From Lithospermum erythrorhizon (lineage: Eukaryota; Streptophyta; Magnoliopsida; Boraginales; Boraginaceae), in assembly GCA_019722365.1 (NCBI GenBank), contig JADFUC010001868.1:930001-994000 (forward strand): 64,000 bases of DNA. Reading direction: 5' to 3'. The notes below the pieces were generated by a model, which was given only the letters and a program-made list of their open reading frames with translations, was not told the origin of the DNA and searched no databases. Positions 1 to 12,000 of the stretch are shown here, piece by piece. Made by a program: the position numbers and the translations under genes. How positions within the stretch are numbered: the stretch's first letter is position 1; every line of letters begins with the position of its first letter.

Positions 1-509
1 AGTTAATACGTATTCAGATGTGAATATTGTTAAAAACGAGATGGAACAACACCGAAAGTCAACCCGACTGATTTCTCTCTATTCTTAAGGGTTTCAGAAC
101 AGTTCTCCAGGATATTCTTTATTCCTTCAGAAACCGACTTGTAGAAAGTAATTATTCTTGTAAATTTCAAATTGTTCATATGCAAGAGCATGGACAGAAA
201 CAAGAACAAACTAGCAAGTTCCACCACACAAATCTGTATTAGTAATCAATTTGGTCAACTCCATGTTGACTATAATAAGTCAAGGTTATCTCCGGCGAAA
301 AAGTTCAACTATCTCACTAACTACCATTGGTAATCATAAATTGGCCGGTGTTGTTTAGGAGATGCTAGTGGTTAATTCAGATTTCACAGCTGACGTCATT
401 AAAAGGTTGTACATGGTACTGTCAGTTCCATACTATACTGATAATCTGCAGGATCCAGCAGTGATAACACAGCATAAGGAGAATAAATATAGGTAAAATA
501 GCATTATAC

Positions 510-3102
510 CTTCAAGTTACTAAGCATTTTCACTGTTGCGGGGTTGAAATATAGCTGCAAACAAGCAAAAACCATAATGAGAAACGCTCAATGGCAGTTG
601 AATGCCAGAGATCTTAGATACACGGATACAATTTGATGTTATAGACAACTTCATGGATGCCAAGAAATTACGAATCCTTCGTAATATCATAGTACATGTC
701 AAGAACTACAGATGGAGACCTTATTGCATGATGCAGATACAGAACCTGTCCCCACTGCCCCTTAAAAGAATAAAATGATGAAAATACTCTTCCATATGCA
801 ATTTTCAACACCAGATACCAGCAACATAATCTCGGAGGGACTTGATGGTTAAGTCATAAGTGTCAAAGCAAACAATGATCCGGGATTAATGTTACAAGAA
901 CCCGCAGATCTGACAGTTATTCAGGAACGAGAATCATGTATCCTTTGGCAGAAGAATCTTATTGATATTTCAAAACCTCGTCTTTCATTCCGTTCGATTG
1001 AAGCAGAACTACATACATACAATAACAATCTAAAAAAGTTTTCCCATCTTCCCAGAGTACAGGATATTATGTTAAGCATGCTTCAGTAGATACTACTAGA
1101 TTCCCCAAACCAAGTACTGGTGCTTCATTTGTACGACTGAGCAGGCATAAACCCTGGTAAATAACTGGCAGCAGTTTTGTGCCATCTCCAAGCTCTAAAA
1201 CCTCATCATATCTAAGTTTACACTCTAACGTTTTGAACACATCACCATATCTGTTTTTATTTAGCAATGGAAAAACAATAAGCTCCGTATTGCCAGCATA
1301 ATCAGGAGATAGGGAAAGCTTCAACACTAAATTCCAAAACAAATTCAGTACACAGAGAAAAAAAATTCAGAACTGTACCTGCATAATAAATTTCAAATAA
1401 TTATTGACGGCATAAAAAAGTGCTGGAACAGCGAGAAGCACATTATTGCGAGCAGCCTGCAGCAAAGAGATGGAATCTGGTCAATTATCATTTATAGAAA
1501 ATAAATGGATAGTTTAAACATTAGACCACATATTTTTTTTAGTACAGCTAATAATACATTGTGGTCTGTGGAAAACCACAGATCCCCAGAGGAAAGGTAA
1601 CCATGTGGTCGAAAGGAAAAGGAAGATGATTCTCTTATGCTATCACATATGCTTTAGCATACAAAGCCTTTATTAACCATGACTGTTCATCTATATGTAT
1701 AGGCATGTAGACTGAGAACCATTCCAGTCTCACATGGTAGTGAATAAATAACACCCTCGACTCTACTATAAGATAAAAACTGTGGGAAACGGCAGATTAT
1801 GTATGTTAACAATATCACCTGCACAAATGTTGATACAGACAGAAGTGGCTTCTCTCCAACTTTTTGGCTCCTGGACTGCAAAATCAGTGAAATAAGGAAA
1901 GGTAGCTCAACAATCTTGATACGAACTTCAACCTTCTTTACCAAAAATATAAATATTTTTGTCCAAGATCCAAACAATATATAGCTGAGGGTTAGACATT
2001 TCCCAGCCCAAACTAAAAATTCTTTTATATACCCAAACCCAACTTTACAAAATTGTCAGATATTAGCTCGTATTTTCCAGACAAATTTGCATATCAGTTA
2101 TGTACCACAGCCTCCTGAATACTGATGAACAGTAATGCACCTATTTGCATAATGTGATCTTAACTTTACATACAAGCATCATCCAAGAGTAAGAGTGATG
2201 TTTAACTATAACTATAGCAAGCCATGGACCCATGTAGATAAAACAGCAAGTTCAAGAGAGCTAATACCTCAAACAGGAGCATAATGACCGCAAAGAGAAC
2301 TTTAATGACCTCCGTCAAAAAGTTAACACTGACAGGGCTAAACTTGAATTTTCCATCGACCTTTGACATATAAACCAGTATGGGCTGAAAATGAAATGAT
2401 AACCACTGTTAACCTACTTGCAACTTGAAGCAACAGCTTGAATGAACCAGCTATAGAATGTATTTATTAAAACGAAAAAGGAAAATGGAAAAACTTAGTC
2501 GAACAGCTTATCATCACAAAGACATGTTCAAGAATTCCCAAACCTACTACACGAAATACCAGAGGAAAGATGGAAACAAAGAGCTTTACCCTCAACAAAA
2601 AAATAAGGAGATGCAAACTGCACCTTTAAAAAATATGTCCCTCTGTTAACTTTTTTTACTTGCTAGGCAGAGGGAAAATTCATGTGTGGAAATAAATGAG
2701 GACAGCATAGAAAGGAAAAAAAAAATCTTGAAGGTGAGATCGAAGGAAGATAAGTTTTCAGTTCCTTCTAACCTTCAATAGATCATTAAAAAAAATACTA
2801 CCAAATGATTTTGGCAAGTCAAAAATGCAAACGAATTCAGATAAAAGAATATAATAATGTGACAATAATGGTGAATTATTTGTCTTTAAAGCACCGAATG
2901 GCTTCAACAGGTAACAAAAAAACTGACCTGAAAGCCAACCAGGATGCAATCGCCTCCGACTAATAAGAAGTTAAGTGCTCGTTGTTTGGATGTAACCTTG
3001 CTTCTATGTCGATCGTAGAAGCTTTTGGAAATAGATCTTGGTAAATTCTGGAGATGCCAATTTGGAATGACAGACGCTGCATTCTATCATCCCGTCCTTC
3101 AT
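510..3102 (-). CDS. CMP-sialic acid/UDP-galactose transporter-like nucleotide-sugar transporter, 5' part
   Basis: Golgi membrane carrier family that exchanges nucleotide sugars for nucleoside monophosphates; the substrate cannot be read from sequence. Coding exons, in transcription order: 2928..3102, 2268..2384, 1819..1875, 1379..1456 and 510..554, all with GT-AG borders. The start at 3102 opens [14 protein letters not shown], typical of plant members. Later exons give [63 protein letters not shown] and [15 protein letters not shown], colinear with the first third of the roughly 400-aa family. Remaining exons are not found above base 1, so the gene runs off the window. Odd point: exon 1 needs a one-base frame change near 3017-3038 to join its two conserved halves. 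Family assignment is firm; the symbol is left open. Confidence 0.88.
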
Positions 3103-3151
3103 CGAACCAAATGCCCCAAAACTTTCGTCTCCTCAATATACTTTCTGTCTA

Positions 3152-4300
3152 CAAAGTTACCATGAAAGTCTCAAGAAATTGTGTATGAAATTAGTTCAAC
3201 ATCTCCTTCAGCAATTGAAGAATAGAAACCTTCCACCGTTGACAATAAATTGAGCATCACATTCAACACCAACAGTTTAAAAACAGAATTTGTGAATTTA
3301 GGAATACGAATCAGCATTCACACTAGTCAGGTCAATCCAGAATTGTTCCTCCACATTAAAAAAAGACTATTTTTATAAGAATGGTTTGCAACTAAACCGA
3401 TAACCATGAACATATCTGAAATCCACTTCGTCCATTGATCGGAACTTAATCAGTCAAGCAATGCTACCGCAAAAGCAAGTACTTTGCACTTATTCTCACA
3501 TATATATGCTAAAAAGTAGATTGTCCAAGCAGAGCCAAACCCCTTAGAAATCATACAGCAACATTGACCCTTCTATATCCTCATGATCAAATCTCCTTTC
3601 GTAAACCAAAATTATACCTACACGAACAATTATTCCTAATCCAACACCCGACTCGAAACATGTACTCATTACATACACAGAAAAAACTCAACTACAACCA
3701 TCTCTTCCCAGACCAACATTCATAAACAAATCATTAGCACAACAATAAATTGACAACTCCCTCCATTTCAAAAAAATCGTCCGTAATAATTTTCCATGGC
3801 CAAAATTAACAAACTTTTAGCCTTAATTGATACAATAACTTCAATTTGAATCAAAACCATAATACTAATCTAAAACTACATTAAAACACTAGCATTTGAT
3901 ATAGTTCTCATCAAATATCATACAACACATATAAAAAAGCAAACTTGAGCTCAAACTTCAATAAGTCAACCATCAAAACTCAAAACTAGACAATCTTTTT
4001 GAAATATAGGGTACAACACTATACAGATCTTACATTCTTCGTTTCCTTAACCAAAATAAACAAACCCCATTAGCTCAAACTCATTAAACTTCACAATAAA
4101 TCAAAATTAAAACGTAAAATCAATAAAATTTCATAGATCTAACAAAATTCAGCTCATAAAAAAACAAAATAATTAAAAAATCAAAATTAAATTAACACTT
4201 ACAAATTTAACTATTGAGATCACACAAAGATTTACAAAACCCAGAAGAAATATTCGATGAGATCAACTTTTGATGAAGGGAATCGATTATTGAAATCAAG
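3152..4300 (-). other. Probable 5' UTR exon and leader intron of the nucleotide-sugar transporter
   Basis: On the minus strand a good donor (TTT/GTAAGTG) lies at about 4203 and an acceptor (TTTGTAG/ACAG) at about 3152, 50 bases before the start codon. The stretch between is AT-rich, has no coding signal and contains a MITE. This fits a noncoding first exon near 4204-4300 and a roughly 1 kb leader intron. It is inferred from splice consensus only. Confidence 0.45.
3755..4013. mobile_element. Stowaway-like MITE in the transporter leader intron
   Basis: The left end reads CTCCCTCC and is followed by a block rich in the core words of a family repeated across this window: CAAAATTAACAAACTTTTAG, CAAATATCATACAACACA and CAACCATCAAAACTCAAAAC. 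The right end (AGACAATCTTTTTGAAATAT) is the partial inverse of the left. There is no coding capacity. Other members lie near 6.2, 8.8, 19.1, 20.0, 30.5 and 41.1-41.8 kb. Confidence 0.6.
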
Positions 4301-5870
4301 AAAATATAGAAGGTAATGTAATTGGGTTTATAAAGGGTACAAAAGTCATTTTGTATAATTAAAATAAAGTAGAGAGTTTTATTTGCTTTGTGTTGAAGTG
4401 AAATTAAGAGGTTTTGGTTGGTGACATATGCCATGGAGACAAGTGTATGGTGGGATGGTAAGGTTAGATAATTCGTTAAACTCAAAATTTCATTTATAAA
4501 CTATTGATTGGAGAAATTTTCAAAAATAGAATAACGAATTTATTGTTTCCTACTATTACAACTATTTTAATACTAATAGATATGATTATTGTGTATAAGT
4601 GTGTATGTTATTCATAGAATAATACTCTCCCATCTCAATTTAATTAATTATAGTGTAAAATTTTATTGTTTCATTATAATTGATCGTTGCTTTTATCAAT
4701 AATATAATTTTTACAATCAGCTTAAAAATTATCTTTGCCTCATAATATTATCATTTCTATTATATTTTTCATTCTTAAAAAGACAATACTAATTATTATT
4801 CTGCACAATTAAAAATAGATAATCAATTAAATTAATATGGAGAAGTATTTAATACATAATAATACATTAAGAATGCGATCTAGTGAACACAAATTGGTAT
4901 ATTCACATATACTTAAAATGAGCTAGTGTTTTCTCCCTTAAAATAATGTACTTTTATATTAACCATTATGCATATATATCAAAAGAACCAACTTAATGTT
5001 TATTACAATTTAAATATTCAATTTAAAGATTTAAAAGACATTCAACTTCAGTGTATATTATATTACAAATATAAATATGACATTTACCGTCTTTGTCAAC
5101 AAATATTTTAGTATTAAGAAAAAGATCGCCTTCAATTGAATATCCCTTAAATTTTCTCAAACCCAAACTCTAATATGAATCATTCAACTAATATCTATAG
5201 GAATTTGAAAGAATTAAAGGGATATGAATTATGATATTTAACGAGATGTAATAAGTAGTTATTCTCCACCGGAAACTATCATGATGCTATGACAGTACAT
5301 TTTACGCGATCGATTTTTGGTTTGGATGTGTGGAAATATATGAACCAGCTTTAGCTTAAACACATGACACCCACAGACATGGCCATTGGCCAAACTCTGT
5401 ATTTGCAATCTGGTTTTGCTATAATTAATACAACCTGAAGATGACAAGGGGCCACCCTGACTGATAAATAAAATACATAAACAGGAAGTAAATTGAACAC
5501 ATCAAAAGGTGCAGCAGAAAGGGAAATCACATGAAAGTAAGATGATTATAAAGTATTCTTCTAAAGCAAAGATGCACAGTACATAGTAAAATCAAGAATC
5601 GGGTTATACTAGTTAGAAGCCATCTTTCGCATCTTTAATCTCAGACCCAAAACTGTAACATTTGTATCGCCATCTTCACAAGATACTAAATCAGATTAGT
5701 TGCTACTAACCCTTCACAGATAGATCTCCAAATCCATCTCTGGGCAAAAAAATTAGGGGGCTTGACCAATGCAGGCAATGATCTTCTCATACGATGCAAG
5801 AGTATTCTTGAACCAATGCTTCACATCATCGTCCTCGGGTTTGATGAGATGGAGAATGGTCGCATTTCTT
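4301..5870. other. Intergenic, transporter 5' end to DUF1685 3' end
   Basis: AT-rich sequence with no convincing exon on either strand; short ORFs here have neither family similarity nor splice support. The part nearest 4.3-4.5 kb is the likely transporter promoter. The 5.2-5.87 kb part lies downstream of the DUF1685 stop codon and may hold its 3' UTR. Confidence 0.5.
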
Positions 5871-7254
5871 TTAGCTGCACAATTTTACTGTGCATGCTAC
5901 AGCTTGTGCCCAGTATTTGAGCCTTGCTTTGACATCTTCAGGGTTATCACCTAAAAATGTATAAAGAGCGAGTATTATCAGAATCAAATGATTGCTCGAA
6001 AACAATGGAAAAACCATACAAAGCTATAAAAGAATCCTAGCTCAAGCTCTCGACTAGGCTTAGTTCAATGATTGAACTTGTAAGGAACCCAGAGCACAAA
6101 TTCAAAGCTACATACAGGTTTACACGAGGTTCATTCGGCCTAAAAATACCCAAATTACTCACTCCATCACATGAATGAAGATTGTATAGTTTGATATTCA
6201 ATGGTCAATTTTAACACCAATGAAGATTGTCTAGTTTGATATTCAATGGTCAAGTTTAACAAACTTCGTACTCCTAATTGATATACATAACTTTAAATCA
6301 AATCATAATTTACATGTCCATAGAAAATAGTACATTAAAATACTCGACTTTAATAATATTTTCCACCAAATATTATACAACATATATAAAGATAAAAGAG
6401 TTCATAATTTGGGTCGAACTTCCAGCAAAATTGCAAATTTGGCTTATAATAGTTAATGAAGGAGAAGAGGGGAAGGGGGTAAAATACACTCAAAACAACA
6501 TTAGATAGGACTTGCATATGGAACGTGTTAATTTAGGGATCAGAATAACTTGTTCTCATTCTTGAACCAAAACTACATACCAAACATGTTCACATTGAAA
6601 AAAAATTCAACAGGATATATAAATGAACACAGAGATAGAAACTTATAGTTAAAAATCTCCCAAAACCATAATCACATCAAACATATAACCTCAATTTTAT
6701 TCAACAAATTAACATAATAAAAGTTGAATTCAAACAAAAAAAGACTTAAAACTATTTAAAAATTTAATGAATCTATTGATATACATACCAGGACTTGAGA
6801 TCTTCCAATTGGGAATAGGACTAGAGGAGGCAGAAGAATCAGCATCAGAAACAGATTCCAAAGTCTTCTGCTGCTCATCAAGATACTTCTGATTCATAGA
6901 ATAACATAGTTCAAGAGCAGGCAAAGTATTACACAACTCGGGAATCTCTTCATAATTGAACCCAAATCCCAAATCCAAACAACCTTTTAACTCCTCAAGA
7001 TCATCATCAGTCAAACTCTTGGACCTAGGCAATTCATCATCATCACCACCCTCTATATACCCTTCAAGAAGCACCTGACTCCTCTTCTTCTTATGCTCAT
7101 CTTTGCTCCTAAAACTCTTGCTTTTCCTACCCAACAAATCTTGATTATTATCTCTGAAAAATAAACCCTTTTGTGATGATGGGTTATCATTGTTTTCTTC
7201 AAAGATTGAAGCTTTACTAACAGATGAAGGTAAAGATGTAGACTTTTTCATCAT
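5871..7254 (-). CDS. DUF1685 family protein
   Basis: Plant-specific protein of unknown function. Exons 6789..7254 and 5871..5950 join through GT-AG borders (codon G/GT) into 182 codons including the stop, or 181 aa. The start at 7254 opens MMKKSTSLPSSVSK. Next come a basic Ser-rich stretch and then the family core: PRSKSLTDDDLEELKGCLDL, the GFNYEEIPELCNTLPALEL segment and YSMNQKYLDEQQ. The short second exon gives the hallmark tail DNPEDVKARLKYWAQAVACT and ends KLCS. No signal peptide or membrane segment is seen, and the frame is clean. In Arabidopsis a DUF1685 gene sits next to INT1 (At2g43340/At2g43330, from memory), as here. Family assignment is firm; no function can be claimed. Confidence 0.9.
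6165..6412. mobile_element. Degenerate MITE remnant in the DUF1685 intron
   Basis: Two adjacent partial copies of the motif AGATTGT(A/C)TAGTTTGATAT with TCAATGGTCAA(T/G)TTTAAC occur about 46 bases apart. They are followed by the family words CACCAAATATTATACAACA and GGTCGAACTTCCAG. The ends are too worn to define. Confidence 0.45.
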
Positions 7255-7370
7255 GGTTTTGTTCTTGAAAAAAGGGGGCTTTTTCTTCTTCTCTAGTTGA
7301 GGTTTTTTTTGTGTGTGTATTGTTTTATGTTTGTAATATAAACAGGAAAGATCTGTGAAGAGGGAGAGGC

Positions 7371-7380
7371 ATATATAAAA
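7371..7380 (-). promoter_or_regulatory. Candidate TATA box of the DUF1685 gene
   Basis: The minus strand reads TTTTATATAT about 115 bases upstream of the start codon, next to a CT-rich (minus strand) leader. A C-run on the minus strand at about 7381-7395 lies just upstream. Position and sequence fit a plant TATA box; no experimental support. Confidence 0.45.
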
Positions 7381-7395
7381 GGAGGGGGGGGGGGT

Positions 7396-8790
7396 AGTAC
7401 AGTAATTGACAGCTGTGATTAGGGTTGTAATGATTATAGGGATTTAGGACATCAATCTTGTTCCATCTGACATTAATTTTAGATTTTTTCAATCATTATG
7501 TCCTAATGTTCAAAAAATTATTTCGAAAATGTATTTGATACTCCATTTAATCTAGCGAATATTTTTCCTTTTTAACAATCGATGAAATACTTAAAAAAAA
7601 TTACAGTATATTGAATACATATTTCTATTAACATCTTAATAGATGTTGGTAACTTGATATGACACATTTTAGACTCATTAGTTAGAGTTGACAGTTTTCT
7701 ATTATGGTGATTATTGAACTCAATTATTGGGGGTGATTTGGCATCTTGTGGTAGGAAGATTAGTTGGGGAGGGTTTAGAGAAATAGAATAGGAAGTAACC
7801 TATCTAGTACTTTTGCATTATAAAACACTACTTTTTCGCATAAAACTTGATACTTTTGCATGAAAAGGGCTACTAATTTATTCTCCATATTAATATTTCG
7901 TAATTTTATCAGTTTAGCCGTTTCAGTATAATTCTTTGATTCTAAGCTCTTAAAATTAATCAATCAATTATGCATTAATATTATTATAAGATTTAATTTT
8001 GAATCTCATGGAGTCGTCATACTTATTATACTTCCCAAACCAACTTGACTTTAAATAACAACAAATCTATTTTTCAAGCAAAAAGACCATTCATTTAGTT
8101 CAACTTTAAATCAAAATGTGTATATCATTAATCATTATATAGTACAAATCAAGTAATTGGGTTGAAAGTTGTGCATATTGTAAGAAATAATTTGATAAGA
8201 TTAATTAAGGATTAAAGTTAAATTATTATTTAATTATTAATAGTATTGATTTGATAATTCAAATTTTTTGTTGATGTATCCACGAATGTATCATTAATCA
8301 TTATTCATTAGTTGCTTGGTACAAAGTACTACAGTACAAAATCACATTTTTAAGACATAAATCCAAGAGTTGAAGACTCTACCCAACCAAGAGCATTCCT
8401 TGGGATTAGCCTTGGGAACGACATATTTCTCTTAATTGTGAATAATTAGAATCGTTTCCTCTAACCTGTATATTAAGCAAGATTAAGTATTCAATTGCAT
8501 AGCTAAGAAAGAATCTCAAATTCAGAATACTCTCATAAGCTTATAATATTATATTTCAAATAATATCATCGCTTAAGAGCACTCAAGACAAGACTCTATA
8601 ATTTTTCCAAAAATTCACTCAACCGCACCCTTTTCTTATTTTTTGTGGTCATTTCTTTACGTTTTAAGAATTTCTTCAAGATTCATCCAAAATTAAAATC
8701 GAAATTCCAAATTCTTTTTCAATATAAATTTATGATAAAATTAAATTTTAAAAGAATAAAAATAATATATTAAATATGAATCATAATGAA
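7396..8790. other. Intergenic, upstream of DUF1685
   Basis: Very AT-rich sequence. No exon with conserved protein content was found on either strand, and no RNA gene was recognised. Confidence 0.5.
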
Positions 8791-9018
8791 TACTCCCTCC
8801 AACCCACAAAGATTGTCCACTTTTTTATAAAGTTATAACTTTCAAACTTTGAACTTCAATATATTTATTTGTGTTGTATAATATTTTATAAAAAATATAT
8901 CAATGGAAAGAGTTTGAAATGTATTTTTATCGATGAGTGGGCTTACCGCATTATACAATACAAATAAAATATATACTACAAATCAAGTAGAACAAAAAAG
9001 TTTCAAAATTGGGAGTAA
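8791..9018. mobile_element. Stowaway-like MITE
   Basis: The left end is TACTCCCTCCAACCCACAAA followed by GATTGTCCACTTTTTT. The right end carries CAAAAAAGTTTCAAAATTGG and GGGAGTA, its imperfect inverse complement, with TA at both borders. The element is about 228 bp, within the Stowaway size range, with no coding capacity. Confidence 0.7.
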
Positions 9019-12000
9019 TTCAAGGGATTATGAGTATCTTTTAATTTATATGAAAATATTTATTTTTTATTTCATTTTTTATATAATCGAAAAGTTATAA
9101 AAAATGAAATTTGGTAAAAAAAATAACCGCAATGTAGAGTGATACAAATTTAAAGTACACAGCCGCCAATAATAAATTTCAGAAAACAAATCCTATTATA
9201 GGGAAGGTAGTCCACTTTTTTTCATTTTTTACACTCAACAATTTTTAGTGTAATGGTAATGCGAATGCTCTAAGAGTTAACGCATCGCCTCCCTAAAAAC
9301 TAAAATGTGAGCTTAAATTACTAAATGAAAAATGTATTTTTTTCAACTCCTCTAAAATAAGGCCATTTCCTAAAAAATTCTCAGACCCACGCTTTTCAAT
9401 TCCCTAAATTTATACTCTCCTTATTTTTTTTCTATAACGGCGAATAATACTTTAAATCAAGAAAAGATATACATAAACGTAATCTTTTAAAATAAAAAAT
9501 AAAGTGATTTAAAATGTATTTTAGGAAAAATTTAGAAAAATGCTTTAAATATAAAAAAAAACTACAATACTCGAGGATCAATAATTGGTCATTTATATAG
9601 TAAGTAGCAATAAATATACAATCAATAATAATTATACGAAATGAAAGAGAAGAGGTAGATAAGACTCGAGGATCTTTTTCTTATTTTTATGTTTTTGGTA
9701 ACAATATTGTGAAAATTATTAGAATCCAAATAACGTGGATGATGAGGATGGGAAATTATATACTGTAAAGGGAGCAAGACACGTGGGATATAAGCAGAGA
9801 ACCACATTTTGATGACTGTTTGGTTGTCTTTTTAATTTCTCATATGATGAGGACACCATTCGACGTGAGACATGTGTTGTTAGCGACATTTGAAAGTGCT
9901 GACAATGCATACCCCCCCCCTCTTCTTGTATATGCTCTTTCTTGTGGCTGTATGTGTTCACCCCTCCCTTATCTACTTATCAAACATTAATATTGATCAA
10001 ACCAAATCATTTTATCCCATTAAATAAAATCGACTATATATTCGAATAAGCTATGTATAGATTATCATTATGTCTAACCCATAAACTCTGTACCTTTAAT
10101 GATATGGTATTCCTCCCTCTATATCTACATTCATTTGTAACTATCATAATTTCGCATCTTCTAATAGGTGCATCTACTAAATGTCTTCTTATATGAAGAT
10201 ACTATTTTAAACAATTTTATCTTAATTTCTCCTCAATTGAAGCAACAACAAATACTCTTCCATCCAAAAAATATAGATAAATTTGAAATTTGGATAACTG
10301 GTTCTTTTTAATTTAAATTTTAGTTATTTATATATATTGTATACATTTGAATGAAATTATATCAAATTGATTATATTTTATCATTAATATTATAATTTTG
10401 AATAAAGTAAAATTGTGTATGTGAATCAAGGTTGCAAAATGTGCAACTTTTTTCATAGAAATTAAATTGTACATTCTTTTAGAATGGAGTGAGTATATAT
10501 TACTTAACATATTTTGACTGAAAATGTTTATATTACTCTAATATTGTCTGAAAATGTATGTCTGTGCCATTTTAATTATTCTGATCAAGAATTAAAATCA
10601 TAGCTGTACATTATTGTGTGTCAACTGATGAGCCGCACTCCTATTTAAATGGGTTCCATAACCTGTATCTCAAAAGAAAAGAAAACAAAATATGTAATGG
10701 ATTTGATAATCTATTTTCAATTGAATGATAAAGTGCATACAAATGGACCTACTTGGCTACTTGTATGTTGGACATGATGGTGCTGCATCATGCATGGTCG
10801 CAACAAGTCAAGTACTCAAGTGTTTTTTCTTATTTATGAACTATCATACTTTCAAGTAAACTAATAAACTAAAAATATTAGTTTATGTATATATATTGTG
10901 ATTATATGTATCTATAGTGAATTAATTTTAGAATACTAATATCATAGATTCTTAATATGATATTATTACAAATGAACGATGGTAGATTAATAGATTAAAT
11001 ATTCAGTAATATATTCTGTAGACAATCGAAATTTATTAAACAAATTCAATTAAATTCGATCATTTTAATCTAATAAATCGACAAGTTAAAATTGATTATA
11101 CGAGCTACACGCGATAATTGTGCTTCAATCCGAATTCTAATAAAAATCGAACACGTATGATGATAAGGTTTCTGAATTAAGCCCTTAAAATTAAATCAGT
11201 TTCAATTGTGCTTTTTATAATCAATTAACCCTAAATTTTAACTCAAACGAGGGTTTCGGTAAAAACGACTCAATTAAATGCCAATCGCCTACTGGCCCGA
11301 AAATCCCCAAATTGATTACATTATTTTCTGGCTATTTGGCCTAAAATGAAGTTCCTAAGTTTTATATTTAAAATAAAGATTTTAGAAAAAGAATCCGCTT
11401 AAAAACGAACACCTGAAAAGTTAATCGTGATTAATATGAAAATCCATTTGACTTAAAAAAAGGAATCCTGAATCTTCCTCGCTTCATCAAAAAAGAGTGC
11501 GCCTATTTTGCCTCGAAAGAATGACAATTTTTTTTCATAACATCAACGACTCGACTGGCCTCAAATTCAATCCGCTAGATTAAAATCCGTGTAATTACTG
11601 GACAACTAATCAAGAGAAATCAAAAGCCCATAAATACCCCCTATTACGACCTAAAATTTCATCCTCCGAAATACAAAAAGCTCATAAGATGTTAACAACT
11701 CGAAAGATTTCTTCATAAAAACCCCTCAAGATCAAGTACTTTATCAGAGTAAAAATCATCAAATGTTGTAAGCTTCCTAACCTATAAACCTAAACAGCTA
11801 TAATTTGCGTAACTGTCAACACAAAATCTTCAACATCGCACCAACATGCGCCTAAAATCGGGGACAAGTTGAAAACACAAGATTTCAAGATCAAGACCCA
11901 AAACTGGCTTAACTGATCATTCAAGTTTCCCTATAAATCAAATAAACTACACGATAAAGTTTTATAAATGCCCTGTGAAGAAATCATAAATGCGATATAC

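Noticed and set aside
1..505. Missing downstream exons of the sugar transporter
   Set aside because: I looked for the next conserved segment (VLVIAVLLK-type) on the minus strand and did not find it; the frames at 30-227 and 520-702 do not carry it. The exons are taken to lie outside the window.
5760..5872. Continuation of the DUF1685 protein past its stop in another frame (IKPEDDDVKHWFKN)
   Set aside because: About 40 codons of open frame can occur by chance, and the family normally ends at the RLCS/KLCS tail seen here. Kept as 3' UTR.
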